From NCBI GenBank assembly GCA_026874595.1, contig CM049309.1:21238033-21302032 (forward strand): a stretch of DNA of 64,000 bases, read 5' to 3'. The notes under the pieces were generated by a model that saw nothing but the letters and a program-made list of their open reading frames with translations, ran no database searches and had not been told where the DNA came from. Position numbers and translations under genes: made by a program. Of the stretch, positions 61,978 to 64,000 are shown one piece after another (positions within the stretch are counted from its first letter, which is position 1; each line of letters opens with the position of its first letter). This DNA comes from Sipunculus nudus. Lineage: Eukaryota > Annelida > Sipuncula > Golfingiida > Sipunculidae.

Positions 61978-63399
61978 CCTTCTGTTTCTATTACTATTAC
62001 AGCTCAAATTTTTGAGTCTATTACTATTACTATTACATGGAAAAAGCTGTAATAGTCTATCCTCAGACCTGATTATATGAACAGCTTGTGGAAACACTAC
62101 CCACTTAATAGTTCTGCTGAGTAAGTTTGTCCCAGGTTACATCTGCTCATGCACCAGGCTAATTAGCCATGGTAACTGAAGGCCAGGTTGGTATTAGTGG
62201 TTGGAGTCTGTTCCTTTTTCATAATCAATCATCTGTTTGCTAAGCAAACCGATCGATGATGGATTAGTAATCGGTTCAGGCAAATATAGAGAAATATGCA
62301 ATTATCTGTGAAACTGTACTTTCTTAACCCAGCCCGCATGTCTTAGTAATTCTACCTAAAGAAAAGAAGTTTTGCCTTTTATATTTTCCTATTATCAGTA
62401 AGATATGCTTTTCAAAGTTTCATTTTAATAATATATAATAAACAAGAATTAAACCGCTATCCAGGACATCTACTTGCTGCATAGACCTTTTAACGCCATA
62501 CCGCCCATACTGTGCAATGTACATCTTGTTACAAAACTCCCCACTAATTCTGCTGCTTCCTGCCAGTTCACAGAGGTTTATTAAGTCCTCTGTTCTTGCA
62601 TCTACTGTGTTATACTCAGTTACATAGGAAGTTGATATGGGGAAAAAGGATAATGATTTGAAGGATGGAATGTTGTAAAATATGGAAGAATAATTTTAGC
62701 CTTTAAGATAATAGGCGTTCTGGGAAAAAAAGGCATTATTATGATGTAATCGATAGTTGCCTTTGTTAATCAAGCGCTTGAAAGTGGCAGGAAACTGACT
62801 GACTTTCGATAAAACTCGATCGGCCCACCACTTGTTGGTAATGAGTTAATCTGGAATTGAGTTGTCACAGCCGAACTATACACAACCCTCAGGTGGACTG
62901 TTTAGCTGGTCAGCTGTGAGTTTTACACATCTGACAGACTAGTACAGAGACTCTAAAGCCACGATATAATAAGTGACAGAATTGGCAGATTCAGAATAGT
63001 CATTCAGAATAGGCATCAAAGCACCATTTCTTGTGTACTGATATACGACTGTGTAATAGTGTATATAAATACTGAAAGGCCATCAAGACTGTCACCCTGG
63101 ATTACCTAGACTAACAAAAAAAACTTTCAGCACTTGGAGCATCAACCCACTTTTTTGTTTACCAGTACTGATATCTGACTGTGTAACAGTGTGTATATTA
63201 TATGGGAATTGTTTTATTAATAAATATTCAGAAAAATTGCTTTTTTAATTGAAAGTACTTGTACTCCAGTACAGACCCCTGTATTTGTACTTGTACTCAA
63301 GTACATTGAAAAATTGTGTACTTGTATTTGTACTTGACAAATTCTGAAGTACTTGTACTTGTACTCAAGTACTGACCCCCTGTACTTGACCCAAGCCTG
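61439..63399. mobile_element. hAT-like element with perfect 8-bp target duplication
   Basis: TIRs CAGGCTTGGGTCAAGTAC (61439-61456) and its complement (63382-63399) are flanked by identical octamers ACTCCATG (61431-61438 and 63400-63407). The left end also exists at 60722 because of the tandem duplication, so the original left end may be either. Subterminal regions at both ends are packed with TACTTGTACTTG motifs. There is no transposase ORF. Same architecture as 10355-13262, though the sequences differ. Confidence 0.78.
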
Positions 63400-63660
63400 A
63401 CTCCATGCATGTCGAGTGGATCTTAATTGAGGGGATAACTAGCCGGATAATTACGGGAACAATTGTGTTAACGAGGGGTTTCCCGGGGCTTGAATCAGAC
63501 CTTTGGGTGAGTGTCTCTGGGACTGACCGTCGGCCACGGGGCAGAGTGTCGCTCGGTCCCATTGCCCTGGGGCTGAGAGTCGCTCGGGCCGAGTGTCTCC
63601 GGGCAGAGTGTCTCTGGGGCTGAGGGTTCCTGTATTCATTGGCCGCTGACTTCAAATTTA

Positions 63661-63931
63661 CCATATCAGCCACCAGCACCAACGGCAGGTGATTTCAGCT
63701 GCCAGCTCAAGTTGGCCACAGACCAGCACTGACTCTGTCTGAAACTTTCATCGCTGCTAGTATTTTACTTCTGTTTCTGCCATTTCTGCCATTTATTCAC
63801 AGACACAGGTATCGTGTTTTAATATCAGGCGGCCGAAATGATGCTCTCTGGTTAACACTGTGGCTGATATGGTTGACCAGACAGGGTCATTACCAGTCTG
63901 TGTCTCACTTGAGCTTGCAGCTGAAATCACC
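63661..63931. repeat. Two inverted pairs in crossed order
   Basis: CCATATCAGCCAC (63661-63673) is the complement of 63860-63872. A 25-bp block starting GGTGATTTCAGCTGC (63688-63712) is the complement of 63907-63931 with one mismatch. The pairs cross and do not nest, so they cannot form one simple hairpin. Confidence 0.75.
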
Positions 63932-64000
63932 TGCAGCTGGGCCCTGGCGGCAGACATGGTCCCTTTGAGGCCAGCGGCCGATCTCAACGGTGGCCAATAT

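Larger units (their letters stand above)
60238..63644. mobile_element. Outer composite TIR element with tandem-unit arms
   Basis: The left arm (60238-60390) consists of degenerate ~14-bp units like GAGACACTCGGCCC. The right arm (63500-63644) is its reverse complement, sharing AATGGGACCGAGCGACACTC and ACAGGAAC at the outer edge. It encloses the 61439-63399 element. A further inverted pair outside it (ATATCGGCCACCG at 60212-60224 and CGGTGGCCAATAT at 63988-64000, 12 of 13) suggests a still larger element ending at or beyond the window edge. Confidence 0.65.

Overview
This is a eukaryotic, intron-rich, visibly AT-rich window, almost certainly from an animal. Splice sites are GT/AG, exons are short and phase-consistent, and coding sequence is a small share of the 64 kb. 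The genes are conserved animal ones. Together with the dense short interspersed and tandem repeats, frequent poly-G/poly-C runs and (TA)n tracts, they suggest a marine invertebrate, most plausibly a bivalve mollusc. The taxon is inference; no sequence here proves it.

Layout. (1) 1-4707, minus: the 5' coding end of a glycogen debranching enzyme gene (AGL), two coding exons, continuing past the left edge. Its introns hold a ~280-bp dimeric tandem array and a 25-bp minisatellite. (2) 4708-16879: no recognisable coding sequence. It has a candidate divergent promoter near 8.2-8.8 kb and a three-layer nest of terminal-inverted-repeat (TIR) elements at 9607-15043, flanked by inverted copies of a tRNA-related SINE. 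(3) 16880-25824, plus: YJU2B (CCDC130), six coding exons, complete except for an initiator exon that is only tentatively placed. One intron carries a 51-bp minisatellite of 26 units. (4) 25825-38700: gene-poor repeat territory with an orphan exon-like ORF, a G23/C12 hairpin, a 162-bp-arm foldback and one copy of a 1.88-kb dispersed repeat. (5) 39281-43690, minus: a complete ADP/ATP translocase, four coding exons plus an inferred 5' noncoding exon. A small 59-codon ORF lies just upstream on the same strand. (6) 46386-47597, plus: a 403-residue protein with a C-terminal SOCS box and an N-terminal myristoylation-type motif. (7) 53523-55400: second copy of the 1.88-kb repeat. (8) 56267-57423: a head-to-head pair, a VMAC-like coiled-coil gene (minus) and the first exon of the histone chaperone ASF1 (plus), with a compact shared promoter. 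(9) 57424-64000: ASF1 intron 1, filled with TIR elements, one of which has an 8-bp target-site duplication and sits in a locus with a 717-bp tandem duplication.

Functionally the genes are unrelated housekeeping functions: glycogen breakdown, splicing, mitochondrial nucleotide exchange, ubiquitin-ligase substrate recognition, a cytoskeletal coiled coil and histone H3-H4 handling. There is no operon-like system. The least-described items are the myristoylation-motif SOCS-box protein, the 59-codon ORF, the tandem duplication of a splice acceptor in the translocase gene, and the two minisatellites that both show an 11-unit higher-order duplication.
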